64,000 bases of DNA from Leucobacter soli (GTDB taxonomy: Bacteria > Actinomycetota > Actinomycetes > Actinomycetales > Microbacteriaceae), in NCBI RefSeq assembly GCF_910593785.1, contig NZ_CAJVAP010000001.1:1-64000 (forward strand), written 5' to 3'. This document shows, piece after piece, positions 26,877-39,841 of this stretch (its first letter is position 1; each line of letters begins with the position of its first letter). The notes under the pieces are model-generated. The model saw only the letters and a program-made list of their open reading frames with translations. It was not told the DNA's origin and made no database searches. A program made the translations under genes and the position numbers.

Positions 26877-27551
26877 AGTCGCGAACTGTTCTTCGATCAC
26901 GCGCTGGAGGTGGCGCCGCAGCTGCTCGGCGCGCACCTCGCCGTGCTCGGCGACGACGGCGCGGTACGGATCCGCATCACCGAGGTCGAGGCCTACCACG
27001 GCGTCGGCACGCCGGGGCCCTACGACGGGGGCTCGCACTCGCGCAGCCGGCGGACCGAGCGCAACGCCTCTATGTTCGGCCCGCCAGGGCACGCCTACGT
27101 CTATCTGAGCCACGGGATCCACTTCGCCCTCAACCTCGTCTGCTCCCCCGAGGCCATCGCCTCCGGGGTGCTGATCCGCTCGGGCGAGGTGATCGCCGGT
27201 GAGGGGATCGCCCGGCGTCGGCGGGAGGCGAAGCGGGCCGCCGCCGCGCACGGCCGCGAGGCGCCGCCGATCCCCCGCGCCTCGCTGGCCCGCGGACCCG
27301 GGAACCTTGCGACCGCGCTCGGCATCACCCGTCCGGAGCACGACGGACTCGATCTCTTCGCCGCACCGTTCGAGTTCGTCGCCGGGGCGAACGATGCACC
27401 GACCGCCGTTCCCAGCCCGAGCGTCGCGCACGGGCCGCGCGTCGGCGTCAGCGGCGAGTTCGGCGGCCCGGCGTTCCCCTGGCGGTTCTGGATCGCCGGG
27501 GATCCGACCGTCTCGGCCTATCGGCCGGGCAGGAACGTGCCGGGCCGATAG
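26874..27551 (+). CDS. 3-methyladenine DNA glycosylase (AAG/MPG family)
   Basis: Base-excision enzyme that removes alkylated purines. 225 residues, normal for bacterial MPG. Signature segments: ITEVEAYHG with the catalytic Glu (about 41), then DGGSHSRSRRTERNASMFGPPGHAYVYLS split around residues 52-80, GVLIRSGEVI, and RGPGNLATALGI. The GTG start is supported by the conserved upstream -10. It converges on the DMT transporter gene with a 1-nt gap. An eroded paralogue start lies at 22515. Confidence 0.93.
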   Translation: MSRELFFDHALEVAPQLLGAHLAVLGDDGAVRIRITEVEAYHGVGTPGPYDGGSHSRSRRTERNASMFGPPGHAYVYLSHGIHFALNLVCSPEAIASGVLIRSGEVIAGEGIARRRREAKRAAAAHGREAPPIPRASLARGPGNLATALGITRPEHDGLDLFAAPFEFVAGANDAPTAVPSPSVAHGPRVGVSGEFGGPAFPWRFWIAGDPTVSAYRPGRNVPGR

Positions 27552-27552
27552 C

Positions 27553-28542
27553 TCAGGCGACCGTCGGTGCTTTGCCCGCGTCCGGATCGCCGTCGAGCAC
27601 GGACTGGCCGGTCTGCGGATGGAATCGTGCCAGCCCGATCACGCCGACCACGGCGATCGCGCCGGAAACGATGAAGCTGACGACGGCCCAGACCGGCGCC
27701 CCGGCGGCCTCGTGCAGCACGACGATGCCGATCAGTACCGCGATGAGGGGGTCGATCACGGTGAGCCCTGCGACGACCAGATCGGGAGGGCCCGAGGAGT
27801 ACGCGTTCTGCACGAACACCATGCCGACCAGTGCGCCGAGCAGCAGAGCCGCGACGCAGGCCCAGGTGAGCCATTCGAACTCGCCCTGCTGCAGACGCCC
27901 GATCACGGCCTTCGCGAACGTCGCGACGAAGCCGTAGAGCACACCGGCGCCGACGATGTAGATGAGGGCGATGGCCCGGTGCCGCACGAGCAGGAAGGTG
28001 ACGATCGCGGCGGCGAAGACCGCGCCGAAGAGGATCAGGATCGTCAGGAGCTTCTGGTCGGTCACCGGGCGGTCGGCCGCGGTGAACGCCGCGATCGTGA
28101 CGAACACGACGATGCCGGCGACGCACATCGCGATCGAGGTCTTCGCCCGTTTCCCGAGCCGCACCCCGCTGAGCCTGGAGTTCAGGACCGAGGTGATCAC
28201 GAGCCCCACCACGCCGATCGGTTGCACCACGATCAGCGGCGAGAGCGCGAGCGAGCCGAGCTGGAACACGACGGCGAGGCCGAGCATCAGCGTGCCGATG
28301 ACCCAGGACGGGCGGCGGAGCATGTTGAGGACGTGCCGGAGCGACAGCCCGGAACCGGCGCTCAGCCCCACGATCCGCTCGACCTTGTTGAGCCCGCGCG
28401 ACTGGTACTGCGCACCGAACGCGAGGAACACGGCGCCGATGAGCGCGACGGGAATGCCCCAGAACTGCTTGGGGTCGAGCGATACCGCCTCTCCCAGCGC
28501 CTCGAAGGGCGAGGGCGCTGCGGCGAGCAGGATCGGGATCAC
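27553..28542 (-). CDS. DMT-superfamily (NIPA/EamA-like) membrane protein
   Basis: 329 residues with about nine or ten hydrophobic helices and a short charged C-terminal tail. The order of helices and segments FLAFGAQYQSRG, VVQPIGVVGLV and TVIDPLIAVLIGIVVLHE resemble the DMT family members related to NIPA magnesium transporters that are common in Actinobacteria. The substrate cannot be read from sequence. It precedes, on the same strand, nothing obviously linked; the two-component genes lie upstream with a 64-nt gap. Confidence 0.75.
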   Translation of the reverse strand: MIPILLAAAPSPFEALGEAVSLDPKQFWGIPVALIGAVFLAFGAQYQSRGLNKVERIVGLSAGSGLSLRHVLNMLRRPSWVIGTLMLGLAVVFQLGSLALSPLIVVQPIGVVGLVITSVLNSRLSGVRLGKRAKTSIAMCVAGIVVFVTIAAFTAADRPVTDQKLLTILILFGAVFAAAIVTFLLVRHRAIALIYIVGAGVLYGFVATFAKAVIGRLQQGEFEWLTWACVAALLLGALVGMVFVQNAYSSGPPDLVVAGLTVIDPLIAVLIGIVVLHEAAGAPVWAVVSFIVSGAIAVVGVIGLARFHPQTGQSVLDGDPDAGKAPTVA

Positions 28543-28581
28543 CCTCCAACGCTACCTGCTCGCGGCGGATGCGGACCGCCT

Positions 28582-28594
28582 CACCCCGGGGGTG
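28582..28594 (-). terminator. Short GC hairpin after the response regulator gene
   Basis: CACCCC (28582-28587) and GGGGTG (28589-28594) form a short inverted repeat with one central G, 12 nt past the response regulator stop. A weak candidate. Confidence 0.25.
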
Positions 28595-28606
28595 TTCGAG
28601 TTTCGT

Positions 28607-29164
28607 TCACTCGCCCGGAGCGAGCAGCCCGCACTCGTAGGCGAGGATCACGAGCTGGGCGCGATCGTGCGCGTGCGTCTTGCCCATGATCCGGTTGACG
28701 TGCGTCTTGGCCGTGTGCGGCGAGATGAAGAGATCCTCGGCGAGCACGTAGCGGGTGATGAGCCCGCGGGTCGCCATCGGCGAGAGCAGCGCCTCCCCCG
28801 CGTGCACGGCCTGGACGGCGCGCGCGATCTCCTCGGGTTCGGCGCCCTTGCCGATGAACCCGCTCGCGCCCGCCCGCAGCGCCGCGACGACGACGTCGTC
28901 CTCCTCGAAGGTGGTCAGCACGAGGACCCGTGTGCCCGTCAGCTCCGGATCGGCGCATATCTCCGCAGTGGCGCGGATCCCGTCGATCCCGGGCATACGG
29001 ATGTCCATCAGCACGATGTCTGGTCGCAGCCTCGCGGCGAGCTCGATCGCCGCGGCCCCGTCGGCGGCCTGACCGACCACGGATATCCCCTCGTGGGTGG
29101 CGAGGATGTCGGAGACGGCCTGCCGGATGAGCGCCTGGTCGTCGACGATGAGGACCGTGGTCAT
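28607..29164 (-). CDS. NarL-family response regulator with truncated HTH domain
   Basis: 185 residues, against about 210-225 usual. The receiver domain is complete: acidic pair in LIVDDQ, phospho-acceptor Asp54 in IVLMDIRMPG, Thr in VLVLTTFEEDD and Lys in GFIGKG. The LuxR-type output domain is not: after MATRGLITRYV the sequence jumps to LAEDLFISPHTAKTHVNRIM, so the usual linker and the L-T-x-R-E-x-E-V-L first half are missing, about 35-40 residues. The recognition helix region remains but its supporting helices are lost. The deletion is in frame. It follows the histidine kinase with a 7-nt gap. DNA binding is doubtful. Confidence 0.85.
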   Translation of the reverse strand: MTTVLIVDDQALIRQAVSDILATHEGISVVGQAADGAAAIELAARLRPDIVLMDIRMPGIDGIRATAEICADPELTGTRVLVLTTFEEDDVVVAALRAGASGFIGKGAEPEEIARAVQAVHAGEALLSPMATRGLITRYVLAEDLFISPHTAKTHVNRIMGKTHAHDRAQLVILAYECGLLAPGE

Positions 29165-29171
29165 GGGGCGA

Positions 29172-30470
29172 TCATTCCTCCTCCGCGGCCTGCCGGATCG
29201 GCAGGTGCACTTCGAGCACGTACTCGGAGCCGGAACGACCGGCCGAGACCGTGCCCTGCAGCACGGCGACTCGTTCGCGGATGCCGGTCAGGCCGAGCCA
29301 GGCGCTCGGCGCCGGATCACCGGCGATGCCGGTATCCGCCACGAGATTCGTAACGCGCACCAGGATGTCGTCGGGCTCGACCGCGAGCCGCAGGGCCGCG
29401 CTCCCGCCGCTGCCGTGCTTGTGCGCGTTCGTCAGCGCTTCCTGCACCACCCGATAGGCGGCGCTTCCGGTGGCGCCGCCGACCCGATCGAGGTTTCCGT
29501 GCACCTCCACCGAGATGTCCAGACCGGCGTCGCGCATCCGGCCGAGCAGCGCGTCGAGCCCGTCGAGGCCCTGCCGAGGCGGCGCCGCACCCGTGTTCCC
29601 GGCGTCTCGCAGGTAGCGCAGCAGGTCGCCGATCTCGGTCAACGCCTCGCGGGCCGCGCTGCGGATCGTGCCGAGCGCCTCCTCCGCACGGACGGGATGC
29701 GCCGACATGTGCCCCGACGCCACGCCGGCGTGCAGGTTGATCACCGAGAGCTGATGCGCGACCGTGTCGTGCAGCTCTCGCGCGATCCTCAACCGCTCGT
29801 CCGAGACCCGGCGCTGCGCCTCGGCCTCCCGTGTGCGCTCGGCGCGCTCGGCGCGCTCCTCGACTGCGGCCAGGTATTCGCGGCGGGATCTCGCGCCATC
29901 GCCGAGCGCGGCGGCGACGAACAGCGCGGCGCCGATGCGCACGTCGAACGAGATACGGCCCATCTCGAAGAGGCTGAGCAGGATCGTCGCACCGCCGGCC
30001 GTGCCGACGATCGCGAAAGCGAGGCGGCGCGGCACCCGCTCGGCGAGGGCGTAGGCGGCGACGGTCGCGGCGATGCCGGGGCCGAGCCCGGGGACGCCCA
30101 GCAGGGCTGCGGCGAAGAAGCAGATCAACGCGGCGATAAAGACGGCGAGCGGCCACCTGCGGCGGAAGAACATGAGCGCGGCGGTGAACGCGGTGAACCC
30201 GAGGCCGAGCAGCTGCAGCGCGACGAAGGGGCGGAGACCCGACGGCAGCGGCGGTCGGCCGGGGCCGCCGAACGCGTCTCCGTTACCGAACGCATCTCCG
30301 CCGCCGAAGCCGAGACCGACTCCGAAGCCGAAGAGCAGTCCGCCTCCGAGCAGTACGACCGCCGCCGCCAGGATGTCGCCGAGCCACGCGCGCCGACGGC
30401 TGCGATCGGGCGGAGCCGCCGGTTCAGCGAGCGCGGCCGGGCCCTCCGCGGCGTCCCGTCGAGCAATCAT
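29172..30470 (-). CDS. NarL-type sensor histidine kinase
   Basis: 432 residues from ATG 30470 (GGAAG 9 nt upstream); an ATG at 30533 would add a poorly protein-like N-terminus. An N-terminal membrane part has four to six helices with a Gly/Phe-rich loop (FGGGDAFGNGDAFGGPG). Then comes a coiled, Arg/Glu-rich linker, the HisKA_3 phosphorylation site IARELHDTVAHQLSV, and a HATPase_c domain with VVQEALTNAHKHG (N box) and GLTGIRERVAVLQG (G box). It partners the adjacent response regulator, whose DNA-binding domain is damaged. Signal unknown. Confidence 0.88.
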   Translation of the reverse strand: MIARRDAAEGPAALAEPAAPPDRSRRRAWLGDILAAAVVLLGGGLLFGFGVGLGFGGGDAFGNGDAFGGPGRPPLPSGLRPFVALQLLGLGFTAFTAALMFFRRRWPLAVFIAALICFFAAALLGVPGLGPGIAATVAAYALAERVPRRLAFAIVGTAGGATILLSLFEMGRISFDVRIGAALFVAAALGDGARSRREYLAAVEERAERAERTREAEAQRRVSDERLRIARELHDTVAHQLSVINLHAGVASGHMSAHPVRAEEALGTIRSAAREALTEIGDLLRYLRDAGNTGAAPPRQGLDGLDALLGRMRDAGLDISVEVHGNLDRVGGATGSAAYRVVQEALTNAHKHGSGGSAALRLAVEPDDILVRVTNLVADTGIAGDPAPSAWLGLTGIRERVAVLQGTVSAGRSGSEYVLEVHLPIRQAAEEE

Positions 30471-30537
30471 GCGCCCATTCTTCCGGGAATCCCAATGGAC
30501 CTCGTCACCCCAGCGCAGTATCGCCGGGCGCATCGGC

Positions 30538-31437
30538 TCAGCCTTCGCGGATCAGCTCCACGAGCCGGCCCGCGGCGCGAGGCACCTCGTCGTTGACGAT
30601 GACCGCGTCGAATTCGTCGGCGGCCGCCAGTTCGACCTTCGCGGTCTCGAGGCGCCGCGCACGCTCCTCCTCGCCCTCGGTTCCTCTTCCGACCAGCCGG
30701 TTCACGAGCTCATCCCAGCTCGGCGGCGCGAGGAAGACGAGCCGCGCCTCGGGCATGCTGGCCCGCACCTGACGGGCGCCCTGCAGGTCGATCTCGAGCA
30801 GGATGGATTCCCCGCGTCGACCCGCTTCGACGACGGGACCGCGCGGGGTGCCGTAGCGGTACGAGTTGTGGACGGTGGCCCATTCCAGCAGCTCGTCAGC
30901 GGCGAGCATCCGGTCGAAGGTCTCGTCGTCGACGAAGTAGTAGTGGGTGCCGTGCACCTCGCCCGGCCGCGGGGCGCGGGTCGTCACTGAGACGGAGTGC
31001 CCGATCTCCGGGAAGTGCTCGCGCACGTACGCGGCGACGGTCCCCTTGCCCACGGCGGTGGGACCGGCGAGCACGGTCAGCCGCCGGGCGCCGGGCTCGG
31101 CACCCGCTCCGAGGCGCGCGCGCACGAACTCCACGAGCCTGTCCCGCTGGCGTCCGCCGAGTCCGCCGAGGCGCTTGCGCGGCGAGATCTGCAGCTGCTC
31201 CAGGGTCCGCAGCGTCTTCACCTCCCCGAAGGAGGGGAAGGTCTGCAGGAACTCGGTGACGCGGAGCGAGAAGGCCGGCGACTCCGGGTCGAGCGACTCC
31301 TCGAGCGTCCGCAGGGGTGAGAGCTCGCCCTCCCGCAACCGTCGCTTCACATCGGCCCGCGCACGACGCGCGGCGATCGCGGCGCGGTTGGCGGCGACTC
31401 TGTCGACCTCGGGCATCGTCCGCTGCTGCTTGTTCAT
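30538..31437 (-). CDS. gmk: Fusion of actinobacterial integration host factor with guanylate kinase
   Basis: 299 residues, about 100 longer than a normal Gmk. Residues about 15-105 match the actinobacterial IHF (mIHF) family: [18 protein letters not shown], then [35 protein letters not shown]. Residues 115-299 are guanylate kinase, which phosphorylates GMP to GDP: P-loop [40 protein letters not shown], and VFLAPPS. In many Actinobacteria mihF and gmk are adjacent separate genes; here they are one frame with no internal stop. It follows pyrF by 60 nt and has a -10-like TACATT just before its ATG. The IHF part could bind DNA while tethered to an enzyme. Confidence 0.93.
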   Translation of the reverse strand: MNKQQRTMPEVDRVAANRAAIAARRARADVKRRLREGELSPLRTLEESLDPESPAFSLRVTEFLQTFPSFGEVKTLRTLEQLQISPRKRLGGLGGRQRDRLVEFVRARLGAGAEPGARRLTVLAGPTAVGKGTVAAYVREHFPEIGHSVSVTTRAPRPGEVHGTHYYFVDDETFDRMLAADELLEWATVHNSYRYGTPRGPVVEAGRRGESILLEIDLQGARQVRASMPEARLVFLAPPSWDELVNRLVGRGTEGEEERARRLETAKVELAAADEFDAVIVNDEVPRAAGRLVELIREG

Positions 31438-31445
31438 CGCCCTCT

Positions 31446-31451
31446 AATGTA
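31446..31451 (-). promoter_or_regulatory. -10-like element for the IHF-gmk fusion gene
   Basis: TACATT on the minus strand ends 8 nt before the ATG at 31437; AGAGGG overlaps the remaining spacer. This fits a short-leader or leaderless promoter that would give gmk independent expression after the pyr operon. Confidence 0.35.
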
Positions 31452-31497
31452 CTGCGTCGGGCGGGCCCTCGGCACCCCGGGAGGCGGAGGATCCCGC

Positions 31498-32366
31498 CTA
31501 GTCGGCCAGCGCGGCGGAGATCGCCTCCGCACGGGTGCGCACGCGTTCCGCCAGGCCCGCTGATCCGCCCGAGAGAATGCTGCGCGACTCGTTCGCGAGC
31601 AGTGCGCCGCCGAGGCGCCCGAAGATCGTCCCCGCGTCCTCGATCCTGGCTCCCTGCGCCCCGAAGCCGGGGGCGAGCACGGGCAGCGCCGGCGCCACGA
31701 GCTCCGCCGCGGGCTCCCCCGCGGTCTCGATGCCGAACGTCGCGAGGTCGAGGGTCGCGCCCAGCACCACGCCGACCGAACCCACCGCCTCGTCGCCGAA
31801 CGCAGCGGCGTTGAACGCCTCGGCATCCGCCACCATCGCCGCGGCGAGGGTGCTCCCGTCGGCACGGCGAGCGGCCTGCACCTCCCGCGCCTCCGGGTTG
31901 GAGGTCGCCGCGAGCACGAAAAGGCCCTTCCCGTGGTCCCGCACGTACGGGAACGCACCCGAGAGCGTGCCGAAGCCCATGTAGGCGGCCACGGTCATCG
32001 CGTCGACCTCGAGCGGCGAGCCCGGGGCGAGCCAGGCGTCCGCGTAGGCGGCGAACGTCGAGCCGATGTCACCGCGCTTCACGTCGCCGACGACGAGCAG
32101 ACCGGCGGCGCGCGCGTCGGCGAGCACCCGCTCGAGCGCGAGGAAGCCGGCGGAGCCGAAGCGCTCGAAGAACGAGATCTGCGGCTTCACGCACGCGGCG
32201 ATCCCGGCGGACGCGGCGACGACCTCGCGTCCCATCCGTTCAGCGCCGGCCGCGTCGTCCGCCAGCCCCCACTCGGCGAGCAGCGGCGCATGCGGGTCGA
32301 TGCCGGCGCAGAGGTGCCGCCCGGCGGAGAACTCCTCCGCCAGGCGGGCACCGAAGCTGCGCACCG

Positions 32367-32370
<4 letters not shown>
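31498..32370 (-). CDS. pyrF: Orotidine-5'-phosphate decarboxylase
   Basis: Last step of UMP synthesis. 290 residues, the longer type-2 PyrF typical of Actinobacteria. Substrate and catalytic residues appear in [24 protein letters not shown] and the D-x-K-x-x-D motif of [23 protein letters not shown] near the C-terminus binds phosphate. ATG 32370 overlaps the carB stop as ATGA. Last gene of the coupled pyr run. Confidence 0.95.
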
Positions 32371-35701
<3,331 letters not shown>

Positions 35702-35702
<1 letters not shown>

Positions 35703-36904
35703 TAGCTGGCGTCTCCCGTGCTGGTCTGGTTGGCGGCGCGATCCTTCACGAGAGAACGGAAGCGATCGAAGAGGTAGAAGGCGTCGTGCGGCCCGGCGGC
35801 CGCCTCGGGGTGGTACTGGACCGAGAACGCCGGGATGTCGAGGCATTCGAGGCCCTCGACCACCTGGTCGTTGAGGCTGTAGTGGCTGACCTGGACGCGA
35901 CCGAGGCCCTCGGGAGAGTCGACCTCGCCCTCGATCGGCACGTCGACGGCGAAGCCGTGGTTCTGCGCGGTGATCTCGACGCGCCCCGTGCGCTTGTCGA
36001 GCACCGGCTGGTTGATGCCCCGGTGCCCGAAGGGCAGCTTGTAGGTGCTGAAGCCGAGCGCGCGACCGAGCAGCTGGTTGCCGAAGCAGATGCCGAAGTA
36101 CGGAATCCCGTCGCGCAGCAGCTCGCGCAGCACGGCGACCTGCGCGTCCGAGGCGGCCGGATCGCCCGGGCCGTTCGAGTAGAAAAGGGAGTCCGGGGCG
36201 AGCTCGCGGATCTCCTCGAGCGAGGTGGACGCCGGCAGCACGGTGACGTCGAAGCCGTGCTCCGAGAGGTACTGCACGGTGGCCCGCTTGATGCCGAGGT
36301 CGAGGACGGCGATGGAGCCGACGCGCTCCACATCCCCCGTCGCGGGCACCGTGTACCGCTCGGGCGTCGTCACCTCGTTCGACAGGTTCTTGCCGCTCAT
36401 GCCCTCCTGGTCGCGGACGAGCGCGAGCTGCGCCTCGGCGTCGAGCTCGAGGGCGTCGCCCGAGAAGACGCCCGCCCGCATCGCGCCGGCCGAGCGGATG
36501 TGCTTGGTGATCGCCCGGGTGTCGACTCCCGAGATGCCCACCACGCCGTCGCCCGCGAGATCCTCGTCGAGCGAGCGCTCGGCGCGGAAGTTCGAGACGC
36601 GACGCGCGGGATCGCGCACGACGAACCCGGACACCCAGATCTTGCGCGACTCCATGTCGGTGTCGTTGACCCCGGTGTTGCCGATATGCGGCGCCGTCAT
36701 CAGGACGATCTGGCCGGCGTAGGAGGGGTCGGTGAGCGTTTCCTGGTAGCCGGTCATGCCGGTCGAGAACACGACCTCGCCGAGCGTCTGCCCGGTCGCA
36801 CCGTAGGCGCGACCGGTGTAGCGGGTGCCGTCCTCGAGGACGAGCACGGCGGCGCCGTGCGGCACGGCGCTCGCGGGCGGTGCGGTGACTGGAGTGCTGA
36901 TCAT
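35702..36904 (-). CDS. carA: Carbamoyl-phosphate synthase small (glutaminase) subunit
   Basis: Hydrolyses glutamine and channels ammonia to CarB. 400 residues. The N-terminal CPSase_sm_chain domain has [12 protein letters not shown] and [16 protein letters not shown]; the class I glutamine amidotransferase has the nucleophile Cys273 in [11 protein letters not shown] and the His/Glu pair in [16 protein letters not shown] 36904 overlaps the stop of the upstream PH-like gene (ATGA). Part of the coupled pyr operon. Confidence 0.97.
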
Positions 36905-37464
36905 TTCTCGTCCTCCTGAGACGGGGCGGTCGGTGTGGTCTGGGGGCGCGGCGCGGCGTCCGTATCGGGCTCGGAGCCGGTGCCGGCGACGCGGTCGACC
37001 GCCGCGGCGAAGCGCACCTGGTCGGCTCGGTCCGTGAAGCGGAAGCTGGATTCGAGCTCGCGGCCGTCGGCGCTCCAGCGGAGCAGTGCGAGTCCGCCGG
37101 ACTCGACCGCCTTGCCGGCCCGGCGGCCGGCGGTTCCGTAGCCCAGGATCTGGTCTGCGGCGAAATGCACCGGCGCCTCGCCGACGACTTCGAGCGTGAC
37201 GCCGTCGGTGCGGACCGTCAGGCAGGCGTAGCCGCGATACCGCAGGCCGGGGATCGAGACCCGCGCGAGGGGGTCGTCGGCCGGGGTCGTCGAGACGTAG
37301 AGCACGCGCTCCGCGAACGAGGCCAGCACCTCGCCGGCCGGGGCCGACTCGGCCGTGCGCACGCCGGAGTCCCTGCGCGCCCGCGCCCGCCAGGCGAGCC
37401 ACATCCCGAGCAGCGCCAGCACGACGACGGCGATGACGATCAGGGTGAAGAGCGGTCGGTTCAT
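36901..37464 (-). CDS. PH-like domain membrane protein of the pyr operon
   Basis: 187 residues: one N-terminal membrane helix ([21 protein letters not shown]), a short basic stretch, then a compact beta-rich domain to about residue 160 and a low-complexity acidic/Pro tail. A membrane protein of this kind between pyrC and carA recurs in Actinobacteria and is usually called PH-like domain protein; its role in pyrimidine synthesis is not established. Both ends overlap neighbours by ATGA, so its production is coupled to PyrC and CarA. Confidence 0.72.
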   Translation of the reverse strand: MNRPLFTLIVIAVVVLALLGMWLAWRARARRDSGVRTAESAPAGEVLASFAERVLYVSTTPADDPLARVSIPGLRYRGYACLTVRTDGVTLEVVGEAPVHFAADQILGYGTAGRRAGKAVESGGLALLRWSADGRELESSFRFTDRADQVRFAAAVDRVAGTGSEPDTDAAPRPQTTPTAPSQEDEK

Positions 37465-38879
37465 CGGGCGCCTCCCTGCCCTGCTGCGGTCGGGGTCGGA
37501 ACCCGCTGCGCCGCCGCGGCGCGCGCGACCGTCTCGGCGTCGACCGGGCTGTCCCCCTCGAACGTCGGATAGCCGTGGCGCAGCGTGAGGGCGACGCGGC
37601 CGGGCAGTTCCATGCCGAGGAACGGCGAGTTCCCGCTGCGGCCGTGCAGGCGGCCGAGGTCGAAGACGCTCGTCCCGGCCGGGTCGACGAGCACGAGGTC
37701 GGCGACCTGCCCGGCGTCGAGCGATGCCGGGTGACCCTCGAGCCGCCCGATCTCCGCGGGAACGTGCGAGAGCAGCCGCTCGAGCTCCGCCCAGCTCGTG
37801 TGCCCTTCGTTCACGAGGGCGAGCAGCGCGATCGGCAGCGCGGATTCGAGGCCCACCATGCCGAAGGCGGCCGCGTCCCACTCGCATTCCTTGGCCTCGG
37901 AGGGATGCGGTGCGTGGTCGGTCGCGATGATGTCGATGATGCCCTCGGCGACGGCCGCGCGCAGGGCGCGCACGTCCTCGTCGCGGCGCAGCGGCGGGTT
38001 CACCTTGTAGCGGGCGTCGTAGCTGCGAGCCAGCTCCTCGGTCAGGATCAGGTGGTGCGGGGTCACCTCGGCCGTCACCTGCACGCCGCGGGCCTTCGCC
38101 CAGCGCACGACCTCGACCGATCCCGCGGTCGAGAGGTGGCAGATGTGGAGGCGGGCGCCGATGTGCTCGGCGAGCAGCACGTCGCGGGCGATGATCGACT
38201 CCTCGGCGACCGCGGGCCAGCCCTTGAGCCCGAGCTCGCTCGAGAGCGCGCCCTCGTTCATCTGCGACCCCTCGGTGAGGCGGGGATCCTGCGCGTGCTG
38301 GGCGATCACGCCGTCGAAGGTCTTCACGTACTCGAGCGCGCGGCGCATGAGCAGCGGATCGTGCACGCACTTGCCGTCGTCGCTGAAGACGCGGACCGCG
38401 GCGCGCGACTGGGCCATCGCCCCGATCTCGCTCAGCCGCTCCCCCGAGAGATCCTCCGTTACCGCGCCGATCGGACGCACAGTGGCGTAGCCTGCCGCGT
38501 CGCCCAGTGCCTGCACCTGTTCGACGACGCCGGCGGTATCCTGCACCGGCATGGTGTTGGCCATCGCGAACACGGTGGTGAAGCCTCCCGCGGCGGCGGC
38601 GCGCGTGCCGGTCAGCACCGTCTCGCTCTGCTCGAAGCCGGGCTCGCGCAGGTGGGTGTGGAGATCCACCAGGCCCGTCATGGCGATCAGGCCGTCGGCC
38701 TCGATCACGCGCTCGCCGTCGTTCGCCTGAAGTCCGCCCTCAGCGTGGGCCTTGCGCTCAACGATGCGGCCATCGGCGATCCGCAGATCGACCGGGCCGG
38801 CAGCGGCGGGATCCTGCCCGCGCTCGGTGAGTTCCGCCGCGATCCTCGCGCCGCGGATGAGGATTCCGGGGTTGCTCAT
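37461..38879 (-). CDS. pyrC: Dihydroorotase
   Basis: Cyclises carbamoyl aspartate to dihydroorotate. 472 residues, amidohydrolase class I type. Zinc ligands are in [11 protein letters not shown] (about 71-81); further conserved segments are [22 protein letters not shown] and IATDHAPH (catalytic Asp). The length is slightly above the usual 430 owing to the charged N-terminal stretch and a Ala/Gln/Pro tail. Starts 38879, overlapping the pyrB stop by ATGA. Confidence 0.96.
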   Translation of the reverse strand: MSNPGILIRGARIAAELTERGQDPAAAGPVDLRIADGRIVERKAHAEGGLQANDGERVIEADGLIAMTGLVDLHTHLREPGFEQSETVLTGTRAAAAGGFTTVFAMANTMPVQDTAGVVEQVQALGDAAGYATVRPIGAVTEDLSGERLSEIGAMAQSRAAVRVFSDDGKCVHDPLLMRRALEYVKTFDGVIAQHAQDPRLTEGSQMNEGALSSELGLKGWPAVAEESIIARDVLLAEHIGARLHICHLSTAGSVEVVRWAKARGVQVTAEVTPHHLILTEELARSYDARYKVNPPLRRDEDVRALRAAVAEGIIDIIATDHAPHPSEAKECEWDAAAFGMVGLESALPIALLALVNEGHTSWAELERLLSHVPAEIGRLEGHPASLDAGQVADLVLVDPAGTSVFDLGRLHGRSGNSPFLGMELPGRVALTLRHGYPTFEGDSPVDAETVARAAAAQRVPTPTAAGQGGAR

Positions 38880-39841
38880 GCTTGTGTCTCTCTTTCACCG
38901 CTCAGGAGCAGATACAGGGCCGCCATGCGCACGGAGACGCCGTTCGCGACCTGCTCCAGCACCGTGGAGCGTTCGCTGTCGGCCGCGGCCGACGAGATCT
39001 CGAGGCCGCGATTCATCGGGCCGGGGTGCATGACGATAGTGCGTTCGGGCAGTGCGGCGAGGCGCCCGTCGTCGAGACCCCAGTTGCGCGCGTACTCGCG
39101 CTCGTTCGGGAAGAAGGCGGCGTGCATCCGCTCGCTCTGGATGCGGAGCATCATCACGACGTCGGGCGCGTCCTCGCGCAGCGCCTCGTCGAGCGAGTGC
39201 CGCACGGTCACCGGCCAGGTCCGTGCGCCGTAGGGCTGCAGGGTCTCGGGCGCGACGAAGGTCACGTGCGCACCGAGCGTCGTGAGCAGCCACAGGTTGC
39301 TGCGCGCCACGCGCGAGTGCGCCAGATCCCCGACGATGACCGCGCTCACGCCGTCGAGGTCGCGGCCCCGGCTGCCTGCAAGGTCCTCACCGAACAGCCG
39401 CCGGCGCATCGTGAAGGCGTCGAGCAGCGCCTGCGTGGGATGCTCGTGAGTGCCGTCGCCGGCGTTCAGCACGCCCGCATCGATCCAGCCGCTGCTCGCG
39501 AGGCGCGCGGGGGCGCCGGAGCCCGGGTGCCGGATCACGACCCCGTCGGCGCCGATCGCCTGCAGGGTCTGAGCGGTGTCCTTGAGCGACTCGCCCTTGC
39601 TGACGGAGGATCCCTTCGCGCTGAAGTTGATCACGTCGGCGCTCAAGCGCTTGGCGGCCGCCTCGAAGGAGATGCGCGTGCGGGTGCTGTCCTCGTAGAA
39701 GAGGTTGACCACGGTCTTGCCGCGCAGCGTGGGCAGCTTCTTCACCTCGCGCTGCTGGGTGGCCGCCATGTCCTCGGCGGTGTCGAGGATGCGCAGGGCG
39801 TCGTCCTTCGCGAGCGTGCGCGTGTCGAGCAGGTGCCTCAT
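38876..39841 (-). CDS. pyrB: Aspartate carbamoyltransferase catalytic subunit
   Basis: Condenses carbamoyl phosphate with aspartate. 321 residues. Carbamoyl-phosphate binding motif [11 protein letters not shown] (about 50-60), [13 protein letters not shown] loop, [10 protein letters not shown], and [11 protein letters not shown] near the C-terminus. No regulatory pyrI was found, as is usual outside enterobacteria. ATG 39841 overlaps the pyrR stop (ATGA). Confidence 0.96.
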   Translation of the reverse strand: MRHLLDTRTLAKDDALRILDTAEDMAATQQREVKKLPTLRGKTVVNLFYEDSTRTRISFEAAAKRLSADVINFSAKGSSVSKGESLKDTAQTLQAIGADGVVIRHPGSGAPARLASSGWIDAGVLNAGDGTHEHPTQALLDAFTMRRRLFGEDLAGSRGRDLDGVSAVIVGDLAHSRVARSNLWLLTTLGAHVTFVAPETLQPYGARTWPVTVRHSLDEALREDAPDVVMMLRIQSERMHAAFFPNEREYARNWGLDDGRLAALPERTIVMHPGPMNRGLEISSAAADSERSTVLEQVANGVSVRMAALYLLLSGERETQA

